Assembly (NCBI RefSeq): GCF_022179125.1
Contig: NZ_BPQG01000029.1
Coordinates: 34,710-98,709 of the forward strand
Source: Methylobacterium cerastii
Lineage (GTDB): Bacteria; Pseudomonadota; Alphaproteobacteria; Rhizobiales; Beijerinckiaceae
Direction: 5' to 3'
Length of the DNA stretch: 64,000 nt
The position numbers and the translations under genes were made by a program. Shown here piece by piece: positions 1-9,673 of this stretch; the first letter of the stretch is position 1, and every line of letters starts with the position of its first letter. The notes beneath the pieces were generated by a model. That model did not search any database. It was not told the origin of the DNA and worked only from the letters and a program-made list of their open reading frames with translations.

Positions 1-2083
1 CCCCTCCCAGACCCTGTTCAGCGCGGCCCTCGTCGGCCCGGCCCTCGTCGGTGCCGTGAGGAAGCTCGATCCGCGCCTGATGGTGCGCAACCCGGTGATG
101 TTCGTCGTCGAGGTCGTCGCCCTGCTCACCACGATCCTGTTCGTGCGCGACGCCGCGACCGGGGCGGCGGACCTCGCCTTCTCCGGGCAGATCATCCTGT
201 GGCTGTGGTTCACGGTGCTGTTCGCCAACTTCGCCGAGGCCGTCGCCGAGGGGCGCGGCAAGGCGCAGGCGGAATCCCTGCGCCGCACCCGGACCGAGAC
301 CCTGGCCAAGCGCCTGACCGGCCGAGGCGACGCCTACGAGACCGTGCCCGGCAACGGCCTGAAGGTCGGCGACGTGGTGCTGGTCGAGGCCGGCGACATC
401 ATCCCGTCGGACGGCGAGGTCATCCTCGGCATCGCCTCGGTCAACGAGGCGGCGATCACCGGCGAATCCGCCCCCGTGATCCGCGAATCCGGCGGCGACC
501 GCTCGGCGGTGACCGGCGGCACGCAGGTGCTCTCCGACGCGATCCGGGTGCGGATCACGGCGGCTGCCGGCTCGACCTTCGTCGATCGGATGATCGCCCT
601 CGTCGAGGGCGCCTCGCGTCAGAAGACCCCGAACGAGATCGCGCTCAACATCCTGCTCGCCGGGCTGACCCTGATCTTCGTCTTCGCCGTCGCCTCGATC
701 CCGAGCTTCGCGTCCTACGCCGGCGGCGCCATCCCGCTGATCGTGCTGGTCGCCCTGTTCGTCACGCTGATCCCGACGACCATCGGCGCGCTCCTGTCGG
801 CCATCGGCATCGCCGGCATGGACCGGCTGGTGCGCTTCAACGTGCTCGCGATGTCGGGCCGCGCGGTGGAGGCGGCCGGCGACGTCGACACGCTGCTGCT
901 GGACAAGACCGGCACGATCACGCTGGGCAACCGGCAGGCCACCGCGTTCCGCCCCGTCCGCGGCGTCACCGAGCAGGAGCTGGCCGACGCGGCGCAACTC
1001 GCCTCGCTCGCCGACGAGACCCCGGAGGGGCGTTCGATCGTGGTGCTGGCCAAGGAGGGCTACGGCATCGGCGCGCGCGACATGGGGCACCTCGACGCCA
1101 CCTTCGTGCCCTTCACCGCCCAGACCCGGATGAGCGGCGTCGACCTCGCCGGCGCGCAGATCCGAAAGGGCGCCGTCGAGGCGATCGTCGCGGCGGCGGG
1201 CGGCGGCCCGGTCGCGACGCGGGGCTCGAGCGCGGCGCTCGCCTACGCGCGGACCGCCTCGACGGAGGGCGTCGAGGAGGTCCGCGCCATCGCCGACGAG
1301 GTCGCCCGGGCCGGCGGCACGCCGCTCGCCGTCTCCCGCGACGGGCGGCTGCTGGGCGTGGTGACGCTGAAGGACATCGTGAAGGGCGGCATCCGCGAGC
1401 GCTTCGCGGAACTGCGCCGCATGGGCATCCGCACGGTGATGATCACCGGCGACAACCCCGTCACCGCCGCCGCGATCGCGGCCGAGGCCGGCGTCGACGA
1501 CTTCCTCGCCCAGGCGACGCCGGAGGACAAGCTGGCGCTGATCCGCAAGGAGCAGGCGGAGGGCAAGCTCGTCGCCATGTGCGGCGACGGCACCAACGAC
1601 GCCCCGGCTTTGGCGCAGGCCGACGTCGGCGTCGCGATGAACACCGGCACGGTGGCGGCCCGCGAGGCCGGCAACATGGTCGACCTCGATTCCGACCCGA
1701 CCAAGCTCATCGAGATCGTCGGCATCGGCAAGCAGCTGCTGATGACGCGGGGCGCGCTGACCACCTTCTCGATCGCCAACGACGTGGCGAAATACTTTGC
1801 CATCATCCCGGCGATGTTCCTCGGGCTCTACCCGCAGCTCCAGGCGCTGAACGTGATGGGGCTCGCCTCGCCCCAGAGCGCGATCCTGTCGGCGATCATC
1901 TTCAACGCGCTGATCATCGTCGCGCTGATCCCGCTGGCCTTGCGCGGCGTCGCCTACCGGGCGGTCGGGGCCGGGGCACTGCTGCGCCAGAATCTCCTGA
2001 TCTACGGCTTGGGCGGAATCCTGGTGCCCTTCGCCGGCATCAAGGCGATCGACCTCGCCGTCACCGCGCTCCACCTCGCCTGA
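1..2083 (+). CDS. kdpB: Potassium-transporting P-type ATPase subunit KdpB (5' end outside window)
   Basis: KdpB is the catalytic subunit of the KdpFABC potassium pump; it hydrolyses ATP through a phospho-aspartate intermediate in the inner membrane. The P-type signature DKTGTIT begins at Asp283 when counted from the GTG at 56. A TGES actuator motif lies near residue 137 and GDGTNDAP lies in the hinge region. The frame stays open to the left edge and encodes [20 protein letters not shown] before the GTG. That matches the normal KdpB N-terminus, so the true start is almost certainly upstream and GTG 56 is internal. kdpC follows 29 bp later in the same direction. Confidence 0.97.
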   Translation, partial: PSQTLFSAALVGPALVGAVRKLDPRLMVRNPVMFVVEVVALLTTILFVRDAATGAADLAFSGQIILWLWFTVLFANFAEAVAEGRGKAQAESLRRTRTETLAKRLTGRGDAYETVPGNGLKVGDVVLVEAGDIIPSDGEVILGIASVNEAAITGESAPVIRESGGDRSAVTGGTQVLSDAIRVRITAAAGSTFVDRMIALVEGASRQKTPNEIALNILLAGLTLIFVFAVASIPSFASYAGGAIPLIVLVALFVTLIPTTIGALLSAIGIAGMDRLVRFNVLAMSGRAVEAAGDVDTLLLDKTGTITLGNRQATAFRPVRGVTEQELADAAQLASLADETPEGRSIVVLAKEGYGIGARDMGHLDATFVPFTAQTRMSGVDLAGAQIRKGAVEAIVAAAGGGPVATRGSSAALAYARTASTEGVEEVRAIADEVARAGGTPLAVSRDGRLLGVVTLKDIVKGGIRERFAELRRMGIRTVMITGDNPVTAAAIAAEAGVDDFLAQATPEDKLALIRKEQAEGKLVAMCGDGTNDAPALAQADVGVAMNTGTVAAREAGNMVDLDSDPTKLIEIVGIGKQLLMTRGALTTFSIANDVAKYFAIIPAMFLGLYPQLQALNVMGLASPQSAILSAIIFNALIIVALIPLALRGVAYRAVGAGALLRQNLLIYGLGGILVPFAGIKAIDLAVTALHLA

Positions 2084-2112
2084 TCTTTCCCTTCGCGTCC
2101 CGAGACCCCGCC

Positions 2113-2715
2113 ATGCTGACCCAGCTCCGCCCCGCACTCGTCCTGCTGATCGCGTTGACCGCGCTCACCGGGCTCGCCTACCCCCTCGCCATGACCGGGC
2201 TCGCCGGCCTCGCCTTCCCGAGCCAGGCCGCCGGCTCGATCGTCCTGCGCGACGGCCGACCCGTCGGGTCGAGCCTGGTCGGCCAAAACTTCACCAGCGC
2301 GCGCTACTTCCAGGGCCGGCCCTCGGCCACCGTCGCCGCCGACCCGGCGGATGCGGCCAAGACCGTGCCGGCGCCCTACAACGCCGCGAACTCGTCGGGC
2401 TCCAACCTCGGCCCGACCAGCGCCGCGCTCGCCGAGCGGGTCGGCGCCGACCTCGCCCGGCTGAAGGCCGAGAACCCGGGCGTGCCGGTGCCGGTGGACC
2501 TCGTGACCACGAGCGCGTCGGGGCTGGACCCCGACATCTCGCCCGAAGCCGCCCTGTTCCAGGTGAAGCGCGTGGCGGCCGCGCGGTCGCTCCCCGAGCC
2601 CTCCCTCCGCGACCTCGTCGCGGGGCAGGTCCGCGGCCGCTGGCTCGGCCTCCTCGGCGAGCCGCGGGTGAACGTGCTGGCCCTCAACCTCGCCCTGGAC
2701 GAGATGGCGAAATAG
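2113..2715 (+). CDS. kdpC: Potassium-transporting ATPase subunit KdpC
   Basis: KdpC is the small single-span subunit that stabilises the KdpFABC complex and raises its affinity for ATP. The 200-residue protein has one N-terminal membrane helix (about residues 8-30) and a periplasmic domain. That domain carries family features such as VGQNFTSARYFQGRPS and, near the C-terminus, VNVLALNLALDEM. The ATG at 2113 gives a full-length protein of the usual 190-200 residues. It lies directly downstream of kdpB and 38 bp upstream of kdpD, consistent with a kdpABCDE transcript. Confidence 0.97.
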   Translation: MLTQLRPALVLLIALTALTGLAYPLAMTGLAGLAFPSQAAGSIVLRDGRPVGSSLVGQNFTSARYFQGRPSATVAADPADAAKTVPAPYNAANSSGSNLGPTSAALAERVGADLARLKAENPGVPVPVDLVTTSASGLDPDISPEAALFQVKRVAAARSLPEPSLRDLVAGQVRGRWLGLLGEPRVNVLALNLALDEMAK

Positions 2716-2753
2716 CCCCGGTCGCCCCGTATTCCGCGTAGGATGCGCGCTCG

Positions 2754-5483
2754 ATGACCGAGCCGAGCCGAGCCCCCGACCGCCCCTCCCCCGACGCGCT
2801 GCTCAACGCCGCGCGCCGGGCGGACCAGTCGCGTGGGCGGCTCAAGATCTTTCTCGGCGCCGCGCCCGGCGTCGGCAAGACCTTCGAGATGCTGACGACC
2901 GCCCAGGCCAAGGCCCGCGCCGGCCTCGACGTGGTGGTCGGCGTGGTCGAGACCCACGGCCGTGCGGAGACGGAGAGCCTGCTTTCCGGGCTCGAGATCG
3001 TTCCGCGCCGCGCGGTCGCCTACAAGGGCATCCGCCTCGACGAGATGGACCTCGACGCGCTGCTCGCGCGCAAGCCCACCCTGGCCCTCGTCGACGAGCT
3101 CGCCCACACCAACGCGCCGGGCTCGCGCCACCCGAAGCGCTACCAGGACGTCGAGGAACTGCTCGACGCCGGCATCGACGTCGACACCACCCTCAACATC
3201 CAGCACGTCGAGAGCCTGAATGACGTCGTCGCGCAGATCACCCGCATCCGCGTGCGCGAGACCGTGCCCGACGGCATCCTCGACCGGGCCGACGACATCG
3301 AGGTGATCGACCTCAACCCCGACGACCTGATCCGGCGGCTGGAGGACGGCAAGGTCTACCGGCCCCGCAACGCCACCCGTGCCCTCAAGCACTACTTCTC
3401 CCGCGGAAACCTGACCGCTCTGCGCGAGCTGGCCTTGCGCCGCACCGCCGACCGGGTCGACGACGAGCTGCTGAGCCACATGCGCGCCCACGCCATCCCC
3501 GGCCCCTGGGGGGCGGGCGAGCGGGTGCTGGTCTGCGTCAGCGAGGATCCGCGGGCGGCCGGCCTGGTGCGCTACGCCAAGCGCCTGGCCGACCGGCTGC
3601 ACGCGCCCTGGACCGCGCTTTCCGTCGAGGGGCCGCGGGCGCAGGCGCTGTCGGAGGCCGCGCGCGACCGCATCGCCGACACCCTGCGGCTGGCCGACCG
3701 CCTCGGCGGCGAGGCCGCGACCGTGCCGGGCTCGCGGCGGATCGCCGACGACATCCTGGCCTATGCGCGAAGCACCAACGCCAACCACGTCGTGGTCGGC
3801 AAGTCCGAGCGCTCGCGGCTCTTCGAGATCCTGAACGGCTCGGTGGTACGCGACCTCGTGCGCGGCTCGGGCACGATCAGCGTCCACGTCGTCGCGGGCG
3901 AGGCGCAGAGGGAGACGCAGGACGCGGACCCGCCGAAGCCCCTGCGCACGGCCGCCCCGGAGCCCGCCCGCTCGGCCTGGCCCTACGCGGTCGCGCTCGG
4001 CGCCGTCGCCGTCGCCCTCGGGATCGCGCTCGCCTTGCAGCCGACGCTGGGGGTCGAGAACGCCGACCTCGTCCTGCTCACCGCGGTGGTCGCCGTCGCG
4101 GTGAGCTTCGGGCTCTGGCCCTCGCTCGCCGCCGTGGTGGCCGCGTCGCTCGCCTACAACTTCTTCTTCCTGCCGCCGCTCTACACCTTCACCATCGCCG
4201 ACCCGACCAACGTCGCCGCCTTCTGCCTGTTCACGCTGGTCGCGGTGCTGGTCTCGAACCTTGCCGCGCGCACCCGCGAGGAGGCGCTAGTGTCCCGGGC
4301 GCGGGCGGTCGCGAGCGAGCGGCTCTACGGCTTCAGCCGCAAGCTCGCCGGCTGCGGCACGCTCGACGACGTGCTGTGGGCCACCGCCTACCAGGTCGCC
4401 GCCAGCCTCGAGGTCCGCGTCGTGCTGCTCCTGCCCGAGGACGGCGCGATCGCGGTGCGGGCCGGCTACCCGCCCGAGGACACCCTCGACGCCGCCGACC
4501 TCGCCGCCGCGACCTGGGCCTTCGACAACGACCGCGCGGCCGGCCGCGGCGCCGACACCCTGCCCGGCGCCAAGCGCCTGTTCCTGCCGATGCGGACCGG
4601 CCGCGGCACGCTCGGCGTGATCGGCCTCGATGCCGACCGGCCCGGGCCGATCCTCTCGCCGGAGAGCCGGCGCCTCGTGGACGCGCTCTCCGACCAGGGC
4701 GCGCTCGCCATCGAGCGCGTCCGCCTCGTCGAGGACCTCGACCGGGCCGAGCGCGCGGCCGAGACCGACCGCCTGCGCCAGGCCCTGCTCACCTCGATCT
4801 CGCACGACCTGCGCACGCCGCTGGCCGCCGTGCTCGGGGCGGCCACGACGCTGCGCGACCTCGACGACGCCCTCGACGGCACGGAGAAGGCCGACCTGCT
4901 GGCGACCGTCATCGCCGAATCCGAGCGCCTCAACCGCTTCATCGCCAACCTCCTCGACATGACCCGCCTGGAGGCCGGCGCGGTGGTGCCCAACGTCGCC
5001 CTCCACGACGTCGCGGAGGTCGCCGACACGGCGCTGCGGCGCATGGACAAGATCCTGGCCGCCCACCGCGTGGCGGTGGAGATCGCCAAGGACCTGCCGC
5101 CCTTGCGGCTCGACCCGGTGCTGTTCGAGCAGGTGCTGGTCAACCTCCTCGACAACGCCGGCAAGTACGCGCCCGAGGGCTCGACGATCCGCCTGCTCGG
5201 GCGACGGGAGGGGATGCGGGTGCTGATCGAGGTCCTCGACGAGGGCGACGGCCTGCCCGAGGCCGACCGGGAGCGGGTGTTCGACACGTTCTACCGCGTC
5301 GCCAAGGCCGACAGCGTGCGGGCCGGGACCGGCCTCGGCCTGCCGATCTCGCGCGGCTTCATCGAGGCGATGGGCGGCACCGTGACAGGCGCCAACCGCC
5401 GCGACCGCGCGGGCGCGGCCTTCACCATCGCCCTGCCGGTCCCCGCCGAGCCGGCCCGGACCGCGTCGGAGCGGGCCGCATGA
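2754..5483 (+). CDS. kdpD: Osmosensitive K+ channel sensor histidine kinase KdpD
   Basis: KdpD senses potassium limitation and phosphorylates KdpE to switch on the kdp operon. The 909-residue protein has the full architecture. An N-terminal KdpD domain carries the Walker-type GAAPGVGKT at residues 35-43. It is followed by a USP-like domain, four closely spaced membrane helices (about 400-500), a GAF-like region, and a HisKA domain with phospho-acceptor His684 in SHDLRTPL. A C-terminal HATPase domain has the N-box NLLDNAGKYA and GTGLGLPIS. The start is ATG 2754. The stop overlaps the kdpE start (ATGA), so the pair is translationally coupled. Confidence 0.97.
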   Translation: MTEPSRAPDRPSPDALLNAARRADQSRGRLKIFLGAAPGVGKTFEMLTTAQAKARAGLDVVVGVVETHGRAETESLLSGLEIVPRRAVAYKGIRLDEMDLDALLARKPTLALVDELAHTNAPGSRHPKRYQDVEELLDAGIDVDTTLNIQHVESLNDVVAQITRIRVRETVPDGILDRADDIEVIDLNPDDLIRRLEDGKVYRPRNATRALKHYFSRGNLTALRELALRRTADRVDDELLSHMRAHAIPGPWGAGERVLVCVSEDPRAAGLVRYAKRLADRLHAPWTALSVEGPRAQALSEAARDRIADTLRLADRLGGEAATVPGSRRIADDILAYARSTNANHVVVGKSERSRLFEILNGSVVRDLVRGSGTISVHVVAGEAQRETQDADPPKPLRTAAPEPARSAWPYAVALGAVAVALGIALALQPTLGVENADLVLLTAVVAVAVSFGLWPSLAAVVAASLAYNFFFLPPLYTFTIADPTNVAAFCLFTLVAVLVSNLAARTREEALVSRARAVASERLYGFSRKLAGCGTLDDVLWATAYQVAASLEVRVVLLLPEDGAIAVRAGYPPEDTLDAADLAAATWAFDNDRAAGRGADTLPGAKRLFLPMRTGRGTLGVIGLDADRPGPILSPESRRLVDALSDQGALAIERVRLVEDLDRAERAAETDRLRQALLTSISHDLRTPLAAVLGAATTLRDLDDALDGTEKADLLATVIAESERLNRFIANLLDMTRLEAGAVVPNVALHDVAEVADTALRRMDKILAAHRVAVEIAKDLPPLRLDPVLFEQVLVNLLDNAGKYAPEGSTIRLLGRREGMRVLIEVLDEGDGLPEADRERVFDTFYRVAKADSVRAGTGLGLPISRGFIEAMGGTVTGANRRDRAGAAFTIALPVPAEPARTASERAA

Positions 5484-6190
5484 CCCTGCACGTCCTCGTC
5501 GTCGACGACGAGCCGCCGATCCGGCGGCTGCTGCGCACCGGGCTCGGGACGCAGGGCTACGCCGTGCTCGAGGCGCCGGACGGCCGTACCGCCCTCGAGA
5601 CCTTGCGCCGCAAGGCGTCGGGCCACGAGACCGTGGACCTCGTGATCCTCGACCTCGGGCTGCCCGACATGCGCGGGCACGACCTGCTCGCCGAGATCCG
5701 CAAGGCGCATCCGGCCCTGCCGGTGGTGGTGCTGTCGAGCCGCGACGACGAGACCGGGAAGGTCGAGGCGCTCGACCTCGGGGCCGACGACTACGTCACC
5801 AAGCCCTTCGGCATGGGCGAATTGCTCGCCCGCATCCGCACGGCGCTCCGCCACCAGCTCGCGACGGAAGGGCAGCGCCCGCTGTTCCGGGTCGGCCCTC
5901 TGAGCGTCGACCTCGTGCGCCGCATCGTCCGGGTGGAGGAACGCGAGGTGAAGCTGACGCCGCGCGAATACGACTTCCTGCGCGTGCTGGTGCAGCATGC
6001 CGGCAAGGTGCTGACCCACGCCCAGCTGATGGGCGCGGTCTCGGCCTCGTCCGACCCGCAATACCTGCGGGTCTACATGCGCCAGCTCCGGCAGAAGCTG
6101 GAGGCCGACCCCGAGCGCCCGCGCCTGCTGCTCACCGAGACCGGCGTCGGCTACCGCCTGCGCGCGCCCGACGACGGCCTGTCGCGCTGA
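5480..6190 (+). CDS. kdpE: KDP operon response regulator KdpE
   Basis: KdpE is the OmpR-type DNA-binding regulator that activates kdp transcription when phosphorylated by KdpD. The 236-residue protein begins with a receiver domain whose acidic pair is Asp9-Asp10 and whose phospho-acceptor is Asp58. The conserved lysine lies in TKPFG. A winged-helix domain follows, with the LTPREYDFLRVL signature and a C-terminal TETGVGYRLR. The ATG at 5480 overlaps the kdpD stop by four bases. No clear terminator was seen in the 113 bp before the next gene. Confidence 0.97.
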   Translation: MTLHVLVVDDEPPIRRLLRTGLGTQGYAVLEAPDGRTALETLRRKASGHETVDLVILDLGLPDMRGHDLLAEIRKAHPALPVVVLSSRDDETGKVEALDLGADDYVTKPFGMGELLARIRTALRHQLATEGQRPLFRVGPLSVDLVRRIVRVEEREVKLTPREYDFLRVLVQHAGKVLTHAQLMGAVSASSDPQYLRVYMRQLRQKLEADPERPRLLLTETGVGYRLRAPDDGLSR

Positions 6191-6303
6191 CGGGTTCCCG
6201 GATGCGGATTTTTTCCTGAACGAACCCGTCCGGCGCGGGTTGTGCAGGCCGTAGAGCCGGCGCGCATCGCGGCGTCGCCGGCATCGCAAGGCCACAGCTC
6301 CCC

Positions 6304-6897
6304 ATGGATCAGACCCGAGATACGACCTTGGACACGACGCCCCTGAAGGCCGCCGACTTCGCGGCCCCGACCGTCCTGCTCGCCGGCACGGTGGATTACG
6401 ACATGTACAAGGACTTCCGGCGCCAGATCGGCCAGGCGCCGTGCGACGGGCTCGTCGTGGTCGAGCTGACCACGCTCGGCGGCGACCCGGAGGTGGCGCG
6501 GATGATGGGCGAGGACATCCGCTTCAAGAGCGCGATGAACCCGCAATGCCGCTACGCCTTCCTCGGCAAGGCGGCGATCTACTCCGCCGGCACCACCTTC
6601 ATGAGCTTCTTCACCCGGAAGAACCGCTATCTCACCCCCGGCACGCGGCTGATGATCCACGAGCGCAAGCTCGCCAAGGAGCTTCAGATCAACGGCCCGC
6701 TCACCACCTGCATCGCCACGGTGAAGGCGACGCTCCACGAGATCGAATGCTCGATCGCGATCCAGAACGAGGGCTTCGCCAACCTCGTCGAGGGCTCGCA
6801 GGTGACCCTCGACGCGGTGATCGAGCGCGCCCCGTACAACTGGTACATCGAGGCCGAGGAGGCCCGCCGCCTCGGGCTGATCGAGGCCGTGATCTGA
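6304..6897 (+). CDS. ClpP-like serine protease (atypical triad)
   Basis: This 197-residue protein has the ClpP/crotonase fold. The oxyanion region TTLGGDP is at 56-62, a candidate nucleophile Ser94 sits in AIYSAGTTF, and His119 sits in RLMIHERK. The helix EAEEARRLGLIEAVI corresponds to the ClpP C-terminal SAxEAxxYGLVD region. Aligned by eye on that helix, the place of the catalytic Asp (Asp185 of E. coli ClpP) is held by Asn179. This recalls the Asn-containing triad of Listeria ClpP1. No clpX or clpA lies nearby, so partner ATPase and substrates are unknown. The ATG at 6304 is chosen because the fold begins about 20 residues later. It may be an active peptidase, a regulatory ClpP paralogue or a stand-alone protease. 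Confidence 0.8.
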   Translation: MDQTRDTTLDTTPLKAADFAAPTVLLAGTVDYDMYKDFRRQIGQAPCDGLVVVELTTLGGDPEVARMMGEDIRFKSAMNPQCRYAFLGKAAIYSAGTTFMSFFTRKNRYLTPGTRLMIHERKLAKELQINGPLTTCIATVKATLHEIECSIAIQNEGFANLVEGSQVTLDAVIERAPYNWYIEAEEARRLGLIEAVI

Positions 6898-6901
6898 GGG
6901 T

Positions 6902-9208
6902 TCAGAACGCCAGCTTCATCCCCGCCACCACGTTGCGCGGGGCGCCGGCGTAGATCGAGCCGGTGACGGCGGCGAGCGCGGCGGCGCCGTTCTGCACGCC
7001 GGTCGTCGCGCTGATCGAGTTGGCGAGGTTCTGGGCGGAGGCCGCGTAGACCGTGTCGAACACGTTGCGCACCTCGGCGTAGACCGTGAGGCGCTTGGCG
7101 TAGCCGCCCACCAGCTCCGTCGCGTAGTGGACGTTGGCGTTGACGACGGCGTAGCCCGGCGCCTTCAGCTGGTTGGCGTTGTCGAGGTAGAAGTCGTCCT
7201 GGAACACGGTCTCGACGAAGGCGCCGAGCCCGGCGAGCGGCCCGGCCGGGACGTCGTAGCCGATCCGGGCCAGCAGCTGGTTGGCCGGCACGCCGGGGAT
7301 GCGGTTTCCGGCGCGGTCGAGGCGTCGGGTCAGCGTGCCGGCGCTGAGCTGCTCGACGTAGCGGGTGTAGATCTGGTCGTCGAAGGTGTAGGCGGCCACC
7401 CCGCGCCAGCCCGGCGCGAAGGCCCAATCGATCCCGACCTCGATGCCGCGATGCTCGGATGCCGGGGCGTTGAAGGTGTAGCTCTGCAGGCCGGCGCCGG
7501 GCGATTGCGAGACGAGCTCGTTGCGGAAGAACTCGTAGAAGCCGGTGACGCTGAGGCGCAGGTTTTCGGTCGGCGTCCACTCGGCGCCGAGGTCGAAGCC
7601 GAGGTTCTCCTGGGTCTGCAGCCCGGTGTTGTTGCCGGGCAGGCCCGCCGCGGTCACGAACAGGTTGCTCGCCGCCGGCGTGGTGTACCCGGTGGCGACG
7701 CGGCCGCGGAACGCCCACTCCGTGCCCGGGCGGTAGACCAGCGCCAGCTCCGGGGCGACGTTGAGGAAGGTGCGGTTCACGTCCGCGATCGTCGTGGTCG
7801 CGCCCGTCGCATTGTAGGCGTAGGCGAGATTGCGCCCGGTGATCGCCGTGCCCTCGGCGCTGATGCCGACGACCCCCGTCCACCGGTCGGACAGCGCGAC
7901 CTCGGTGCGGGCGCGGCCGCCGAGGTTCGACTGCACCGCCTCCTGCTCGCCGATCAGCGCGCCCAGCCGCGGGCCGCCATAGGGCGCGCGGTTGTAGGTC
8001 GAGATGTGGTTGTCGATCGTGTTGTAGGCCAGCGCCACGTAGCCGACCGCCGGGAGGCCGAACAGGTCGTAGCGCCGGGTCACGTCGGTGAGGAAGTTCC
8101 AGGACGGGTACGAGCCCCGCGAGGACGTCGCGTAGAACGGCTGGTTGAAGTTGCGCTCGTCGAAGCCGAGTTGCGTGCGCCACGTCGTCTGCGCGTCGAT
8201 GTCGTGCTCGTAGCGCGCCGCCACGATCGTGCGCCGGTCCTTGCGCCCGAACCCGGCCTCGTCGGCGGTCACGCCCACCGTCCGGCCGAAGGCGCCGTTC
8301 ACCATGAGGTTCGTCAAGGTGCAGCCGGCGGCGGCGGTCGCGGCCGCCGCGCAGCCGCGCTGGTACGGGTTGGTCCGGAAGTCGTTGAGCGAGGACCGGG
8401 CGGCGAGGTCCGCCTGCAGGTCGTTGTTGATCACCTTCAGGGTGAAGCGGTTGTCCGGCGTCGGGGTGTAGCTCGCGAGCAGGTCGATGGTCTGCGTGTC
8501 GTAGGACGCATGGTCCTGGTAGCCGTTGGCGCGCACGTCGCTGGCGAACAGGCTGATCTCGAACGGGCCGCTGGCGCCGCCGACCGTAAAATAGTTGCTG
8601 AGGTAGCCGAAGCTGCCGGCATCGGTGCCGACCTCGTACCCGTCGATCTCGCGGCCGGTGCGGGTGCGGAAGGCGATCGCGCCGCCGGTCGCGTAGTTGC
8701 CGAACAGTGCCGATTGCGGCCCGCGGAACACGTCGATGCGGGAATAGGCCCGCGGGTCGGCGATGTCGAAGCGCGAGGCGCCGTCGGGTTGGGTCAGGAC
8801 GAACCCGTCCTCCAGCACGACCGTGTTCTTGATCACGCCGGTGGAGCGGGCGTTGTTGCCGCGGATCGAGATGATCACGTCGCGCCCGCCGTTGCCCTGG
8901 CGCACGGTGACCCCGGGGCTGTTGGCGAGCACCGCGCCGATGCTCGTCGCCGGCCGGTTCTCGATGGTGTCCCGCCGCCCGATCTCGGTCACGACCTGCC
9001 CGACCGGATGCTCGATGACGCTGGGCGCCGAGCCCTGCGGCGCGGCGACGCCGAAGGGGACGGCCGCCGCCGGGCCGTCGCGCTCGCCCACGACGGAAAG
9101 TTCGGACAGCGTCACGCTCTCTTCGGTGGGCGCGGCGGCGAGGGGAACGGGACAGGCGGACAGGAGCAGGATTCCGGCGCGCAGCCGGAGTTTTGACGGA
9201 AGGGACAT
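6902..9208 (-). CDS. TonB-dependent outer-membrane receptor, second of the metal locus
   Basis: This is an energised outer-membrane transporter of the TonB-dependent receptor family. A signal peptide (about residues 1-25 from the ATG at 9206-9208) is followed by a TonB-box-like ESVTLSELSVVGE, a plug domain with SIRGNNARSTG and RIDVFRGPQSALFGNYATGG, and a 22-strand-type barrel ending in the terminal Phe of AGMKLAF. At 768 residues it is a normal length. It is the last gene of a minus-strand series containing copper chaperones and a PepSY protein, so a copper or metal-chelate substrate is the best guess. A ferric siderophore is the main alternative, because PepSY proteins also accompany siderophore receptors. 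Confidence 0.88.
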   Translation of the reverse strand: MSLPSKLRLRAGILLLSACPVPLAAAPTEESVTLSELSVVGERDGPAAAVPFGVAAPQGSAPSVIEHPVGQVVTEIGRRDTIENRPATSIGAVLANSPGVTVRQGNGGRDVIISIRGNNARSTGVIKNTVVLEDGFVLTQPDGASRFDIADPRAYSRIDVFRGPQSALFGNYATGGAIAFRTRTGREIDGYEVGTDAGSFGYLSNYFTVGGASGPFEISLFASDVRANGYQDHASYDTQTIDLLASYTPTPDNRFTLKVINNDLQADLAARSSLNDFRTNPYQRGCAAAATAAAGCTLTNLMVNGAFGRTVGVTADEAGFGRKDRRTIVAARYEHDIDAQTTWRTQLGFDERNFNQPFYATSSRGSYPSWNFLTDVTRRYDLFGLPAVGYVALAYNTIDNHISTYNRAPYGGPRLGALIGEQEAVQSNLGGRARTEVALSDRWTGVVGISAEGTAITGRNLAYAYNATGATTTIADVNRTFLNVAPELALVYRPGTEWAFRGRVATGYTTPAASNLFVTAAGLPGNNTGLQTQENLGFDLGAEWTPTENLRLSVTGFYEFFRNELVSQSPGAGLQSYTFNAPASEHRGIEVGIDWAFAPGWRGVAAYTFDDQIYTRYVEQLSAGTLTRRLDRAGNRIPGVPANQLLARIGYDVPAGPLAGLGAFVETVFQDDFYLDNANQLKAPGYAVVNANVHYATELVGGYAKRLTVYAEVRNVFDTVYAASAQNLANSISATTGVQNGAAALAAVTGSIYAGAPRNVVAGMKLAF

Positions 9209-9272
9209 CGGCTGGGCTCGTCTGATCGGGAGGCAGGCGGGAGCGGCCCGCCGGAAGAGGTCCAAGGTTCGA

Positions 9273-9659
9273 TCAGAGCGGGGTCGGCGGTGCCCTCGGC
9301 CGGCCGGCGAGCGGCGGGCGATGTGCGGTCCGGGCCGGCGGCGGGGTCGGCCAGGCGACGGGCGACCAACGCAGGATCCGCGCTGCCGGCTGCGGCGCGG
9401 GGACGGCCGGCGCGGCAAGCCCCGCGGCGCAGAGCGGGCAGGCGTCGCAGCCGGGCGTGGGCAGCGCCGGCTCCTCGGCGGCGGGGGCGTCGAGGGCGTG
9501 GCCGCAGATCGCCGACAGGCCCGGCGACGCAGGCTCGGCCGCGATCCGCAGGGCGGCGAGCGGCACGATCGACTGCGCCCAGATCGCCAGAAGGATCAGC
9601 GCGGTGCCCACGGTCTCGCGCCAGGTCGGGCGGGCGTGCAGGGCGCTCGAGGGCTTCAT
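9273..9659 (-). CDS. DUF2946-type small exported protein
   Basis: The 128-residue protein has one hydrophobic N-terminal segment (about residues 15-40). A central cysteine cluster CDACPLC follows a GCDAC turn, and the tail is rich in proline and arginine. Small proteins of this kind (DUF2946 family, assigned by resemblance) are commonly found beside TonB receptors and PepSY or copper genes, and are thought to bind metal at the membrane. The ATG at 9657-9659 lies 14 bp downstream of the PepSY gene stop, and the gene is 64 bp upstream of the second receptor. A second, different DUF2946-like gene lies at 12387-12761. Its function is not known. Confidence 0.7.
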   Translation of the reverse strand: MKPSSALHARPTWRETVGTALILLAIWAQSIVPLAALRIAAEPASPGLSAICGHALDAPAAEEPALPTPGCDACPLCAAGLAAPAVPAPQPAARILRWSPVAWPTPPPARTAHRPPLAGRPRAPPTPL

Positions 9660-9673
9660 GGCCGGTGCCCTCC

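Noticed and set aside
199-2112. Long plus-strand frame joined to KdpC upstream of its ATG
   Set aside because: Only the part from ATG 2113 is KdpC. The upstream portion is an Arg-rich out-of-frame reading of kdpB.
7127-9196. A 689-codon plus-strand frame opposite TonB receptor 2
   Set aside because: It is a high-GC shadow without recognisable motifs; the minus-strand receptor explains the region.
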